Assembly: GCA_963971305.1 (NCBI GenBank)
Contig: OZ020309.1
Coordinates: forward strand, 1,915,001 to 1,979,000
From: Arcuatula senhousia
Lineage: Eukaryota > Mollusca > Bivalvia > Mytilida > Mytilidae
DNA: 64,000 nucleotides
Reading direction: 5' to 3'
The notes below the pieces were generated by a model. It searched no databases. It saw only the letters and a list, made by a program, of their open reading frames with translations, and was not told the origin of the DNA. How positions within the stretch are numbered: position 1 is the first letter of the stretch; the number at the start of each line of letters is the position of its first letter. Positions 36,201-42,200 of this stretch are shown in pieces. A program made the position numbers and the translations under genes.

Positions 36201-39200
36201 ATTAGGTTTACAGTTTTTGCAAATCTAACCAAGATGGACAGATTCAAACTGTTTGAGGTTTTTTATCAAACTTATGTAGCAAGTATTTTTAATGTATAAT
36301 TCATGGTTGCTCTAATTACTTTACTTACCTATGTTCGAAGTCAGCAAGAAAATGCTCATACATCTACAACAGAAAAATAAGGTGTAAAAACTTTGATTGA
36401 AAACTCACAAATAAATAGGAAGGGCACATCTACATTTGTACATTATATCATGAAAATTTAATGAAAGTTTCATGAAAATCCATTGAGCAGTTTAGGAGAA
36501 GTAGTGGATAAAGGATGAGAATCCAGAGGTGTAATGGAAGGACTGACAGATGAAAAACATATTTGAGTATAATGAATATCATTTTTACACATGATATGTA
36601 CATGTACTTTAATTACTTTTCATGTAATAAATTAAAATAATATATTAACAAAAAATGTTTTTAAATCCATCCTTTTTTGGTTTTTTGTCTTGTATCTGCT
36701 GAAGTTTATCAAATTTTTCTATCATTCAATGATATCTCCAGTTAAGATTAGAACTACATGTACTCACTTTAACCAGGCCATCTCCTTTTGAAAATGTTTG
36801 ATGCTTGACGAATTTCAGAAGTTTCAATGTCAGCTGGTGCCATAACCTGCAAGATAAACATTAGATGAAGATTAAAGATATCTGTTTCAATAAGTGACCA
36901 TATTAGCAGGTCCTAGTTAATGCCAATTATGTTTCTCGAGTAAAAAATTTCTCAAGTCAAGTTCTGACTTGTACCAAATTAAGATTTTCTGCTGTCATAG
37001 AATTAAGGATTTGGGATTTACAGGATGGAATCCATGAATACATGGAATATGAAATATTTTGTTAAGATTTCCATTGCAGATTTTTAAAATTGTCATTTAT
37101 ATTGTTTATCGGTAATTAGTACATTTTTCCTTTGATGTGTACTGGCTGATAAAGTCTGTCTCACGAACAGGTGTGTATCACCGAAATTATCGGGTCAGTA
37201 AGTTACGTCACAATATCAATTACCGATAAAGAGAATATATGACTTTTTGATTTTGAGATCGACTTTATCACTTGTTTTTTGGTTCACCCTTCTGGTTCAC
37301 CAAAACAAGTGATAAAATTGATCTCAAAATAATAAGTCCTATATTCTATATGTACACTTATTTCACATCCCATTCACAAGGCTTGAATTCTGGTCATTTA
37401 TATCGACTTAAAAAAAAATTGACCCCTACTCTATAATACCCACGTAGGGGTCGATTTTTTTTTAAGTCGATATAAATGACCAGAATCAACACATGATCAA
37501 AGCCTCTGTGATCACATAAGCTCCTATTCGTTATAAAAGTTGCTAAAATTTTATAAAGCAGAACAAATTTTAACAGGTCACTGGGTGACAGTCCTGTGCA
37601 AATGTCAGTAAAGGGTTTGTCGAACAGAGCGATAATGGTAGAAATGTCAATATTGTTCTAGTACTATGAGCTGAATTTTCCTTTTACATCCAGTTTATAA
37701 TTAGCACTCTTGGCCTGGGCGCCACAAAACTTTAAAAATACTTAAGTCTAAGAATATTCTTAATTTCCATGGCGACTCCAATCTAAAACTTTCTAATTTG
37801 ATGACGTCACAATGAGTTGAGAATATTCTCAGACTGAAGTAATTTTTCATGTTTTGTGGCGCCCAGGCTTGGATGCCAAACTTTCAGTGTCTTTTTAATG
37901 CTATTTTCTACATTTTTTATTTTTATTGAAAACATTGTATGTGAATGAGCGCACATGTGACAAACAAAAAAAAAGCTAGGTTGGTTTTACTTTTGAATAT
38001 TTCATCATATACATGTAATAAGAAATACATGATGAACCTATTTAAAAATATTGTTCTCTTGGGCCAACCTTAAAAATATCTTTGTTTCCCCTCCCCCGAC
38101 TGGGGTTTTGTGGGTATGGGTAGGTAGGTAGGAAAAATATTTTATTTTTTTCATGTTTGAAATTTTTTTTATGCCTGAATATTTTATGCTTGCAGGAAAC
38201 AAAAAGAGGTTTCAGCCAAGACACTTACTTCAATAGACTTCACTAATTAATGTAAAGACTCCCTTGCACTGTTACATGTATATACTAGTTTTAGATGCAT
38301 ACCTGTGTTGCATACCTTCAATGTCTCTGGAGTTTTGAACCTGTATTTTCATATGTTTTTTAAAATACAAATAAAGTTTTCATGAAATGAAGTTACCGTT
38401 TTACCTGCAGTTAAGTTTCAGATTAATTCAAAAATTAATAATTAGTAACAAATTTATTTAATATGTCAGAAGTTCATTTTAATGAAGTGAAAAATAAAGT
38501 TAAGAAAGTAAGTAAAAAGAGGGTAAATGACTTTTACAGTGCACTTATTATATTGAAAAAAATAATAAATTTGACAATTCCTCAAAGCATCATTTATATA
38601 GAAAACTGAAAATTGGATAACAACCTGCAGACTATTTGAAAGTATCAAACTCAAATAGTCGAAGGATACTAACAAAATTACGAATAAGTGATCATAACTT
38701 AGATATAGAACTTGGGCCTTATAAGAAAATAACCTGTGAACACTGGGTATGTAGAAAATGTCTTGTATTAGATGATGAATATCATTTTATACTTGAATGT
38801 TCATTAAATAAGGAACCAAGGAAACAATTTTTAAGACAAATTATAGTTTCACAACCAGATAAACATAAACTTATTTTAAATCCAGATAATTCTATTTTGT
38901 CCATAGTTGTAGATTTTATAAAGCAGTCTTTAGAATTGTGAAAATGAGATACACATTTGTCAAGGTTATAATATTTATTATTGCCGTAATTAAGTGTATA
39001 TATATATCATTTGTACTTTGTCGGTGTAGTTTTCAGCTGTCTTGATTATATGTATTTGCCTAACCCGACAGGGTTTTTTGTCAATAAAGTATTCTAATAA
39101 ATCAAAAAATGAACACTACAACATTTCTCAGTGACTTAGTATTCCTTTTGAAAAATGAAGGAATACTTCACATTATGAGTTACGTTAAACCCACAAAAGC

Positions 39201-42200
39201 CTTTCAATACCTACATCAGTCATCTATGCACAACAATCACATGTTCCGTGGGCTTGTCAAAGGTGAACCTATCCGACACATTAGATACAATAGCAATTAA
39301 GAAAAATTTAATAAATTTTTAAATCAATTTAAAGAATGTCTAGTCAAAAGAGGATATCAAGAAGATGCTGTTGAAAACATAATTAACACCACCATAAGAA
39401 TAAAAAGAGCTGATGCACTAAAAACTAAACAAACAGAAAACAACAGAATCCCTTCAAAGGCTTTAGTTTTCATTACTAAATACAGCTTTAACTTAAAGAA
39501 AATTGAGAAGGTATTGAAAAAGCATTGGAACAAAATATGGGAGGATAGAGAATGCAAACAAATATTTACTGAAAACCCCATTGTAGCATTCAGCAGACAC
39601 AAAAATATAAAAGAATTTTTAACAAAATCACGTTTAAGAACCCCTGACGACCCAGACTAAGAGTAAGACCTTGTATGACGGCCACGACAATTGAATCAAA
39701 GTCCTACTTTGAGCTGCAAAAAATCTATGGGTGTAGGCACACGTGGCTGTTAAGCATCAATTTTATTAAATCACGCACCGAATCGTGTGGCTTGCCATTT
39801 TCAAACTTTTATTTGATCTTTGTTGGTTTTATCTTACATTAAACTGATAACTTTGAAGCATTCCGAAAATATAAATCTACACTGCAGCTATAATGGAAAA
39901 TCAGAGGCCCGCGTCTTTAAGCGGATGAAAAGGGATTTTAATTACTTATTAGATAATCGTTAATTCCGCGATCGCCACGTCTTTAGATGGACGTTTTCTA
40001 TCTATCGTGGAAATCATAGTCTGCTGTTTATTTTATCGATGAGTAGTTTCATTAGTGAATATATAAGGTTACAATCGGGTTTAACAAAACTTTTTATTAA
40101 AGTTTGATGATCTAATCAAGTCCGTCGCTCGTCAAATCGGTTTGTTTGATCTTTCCTTTTATTACCTTTTATTAAATGCCTCGTGTAGATTGGAAAATCT
40201 CTGATTGGCAAAATAAAATGCCCCATTCAGATTGGAAAGTCAATATTTTAGTTTTTCATTTCATTGGATGTTCCACAATTGAAAATAACTTTATGGGCGG
40301 AACTAATCAGGTAAGTAGGTGTGAATGACAGGTAAATTGTATGAAGGCGGCGCTTGTGTATTAAAAGTTACCAACTCTAAAAATGCTGACACCTGTGGTT
40401 TTATTATCGCCAGCCTGACCAGAGATCATTAATTTGTACATGAACCTTATCATCAACCTAATTACTGTTACCTGTCAGCTTTATTCTAACTGATTGAAAT
40501 ATTTCAATAGATGTAAATTTGAAAAGTTTTTAATGATTATGATTGTGCTATAAGTTATATAATTATTGAGAAAGACACGTAAAACGGTCAAGCAATGATT
40601 GACATAAAAATTCGTAATGTGTATATATATATGAATTTTAAACTTTTTTTTATTTTTTGACCCGTGAAAGCGGTCATCATCGATGTTATAGAATTTAAAA
40701 ACGAAAGAATATGGAATATGCCAGAAAGACACGATCCACATATTGAAAAATCTTCATTGCCGTCAGTTAATAGTATACATCTAAAAACCTAATTTGAAAG
40801 GCTATGTTGTATTCAGTTTGAAGCATATTTTATATAAGAATTAGATTTAAAATACACCTTTCCACTATTTGCTGCTATGCCCCTCCCACTGATAAGAATG
40901 CATAACAACACAGCTTCCTCGGACAAGCTAATCAACAAAATGGCTGCTGCTATAGATAATGATAAGGAGAAATAGAAATAGATCATGATTTAAAACAGTT
41001 GAATAAACATACTTTTAAGATTAACAAGTACTGAAAGTTGTCACACTGATTGCAGTATACATTAAATGAATATGAAATATTTTTATAATGTTATAAATTA
41101 ACTAAAATCTGTCAGTTTTATGCTTAATGTACTAGTACTGTTTATATTACCTTTTTACAATTTTGATTCAATAATAAAATACAAACACGGAAGTCTAATT
41201 TTTTAAATTAAAAGAAAATAATAAGTATAAAAACAGAATAAAAAGGAATATTTTATATAAATTTATATAACAATAAATAAAATCCATTCATTATCTATTA
41301 TTAAACTTTAAGATGAAGATTATAACTTATATAAGAAACATTTGAACACTCACAAATTTACATTAGGTGCAGTTTTTACAAATTCTACAGTTAAAGAATT
41401 CCAACATTTTCATCAAACTTCAAAAGAAGAAGTACAATTACACTCTTTGTAATTTAAAACAAAACTAAATTTAATTTAATTTAATTATAATATTTTTAAC
41501 AATTGAAATTATTTAGTCTTTTAAAGATTTAGTTGTACATGTATTATTAAAGTACATGTATGTATGCTTCACTTTTGTAAATATTAATTTATTTTGTATT
41601 TTAAACAATGAAAATTGAACAGTATTTAGGTTTATATTAAAGATTTAATGGTCTATACCTAATTAATAAAACCCTCTTTTTACTAAGGTAAAATATTATT
41701 TTCAAATTTTCTTTTTTCTTAAGCATACAAAGTAATGATGAAATTTTACTATCTCTAAAAATTATCAAGATCTCATGGTTAATTATTTAATAAATGACTT
41801 AAGAAATTAGCCTAATTTACTATAGTTTGTATAGCAAGATATCACAGCTTGTCCGAGGTTATGTCGGACACCATGTGCTCTTATCTTTTGTTTACACATG
41901 TGATCAATTTACAAGATGCTATTGGCTAATCAGTAGATGATAGACAGCAGAGTGGAAAGGTGTATAAAAGAGAGAGAAAAAGAGACTGATCAAGAATTCC
42001 GACCAGTACCTCCCCGTGGTGGAAGACGGGCCCTGCTCCAGCGATAACAAAGGATACTCTGGAGCAGCTAACACTGGCGGTGGTGTGTCATGGGCTGGAC
42101 GACCCATGGCACATAGCGAGTCTATACCTGTAGAGGTATAAGTCGACGCAGAGGGGCTTTCCCCTAGTCGCGACTATAAATACCCATCAGTCAGTCAGAC

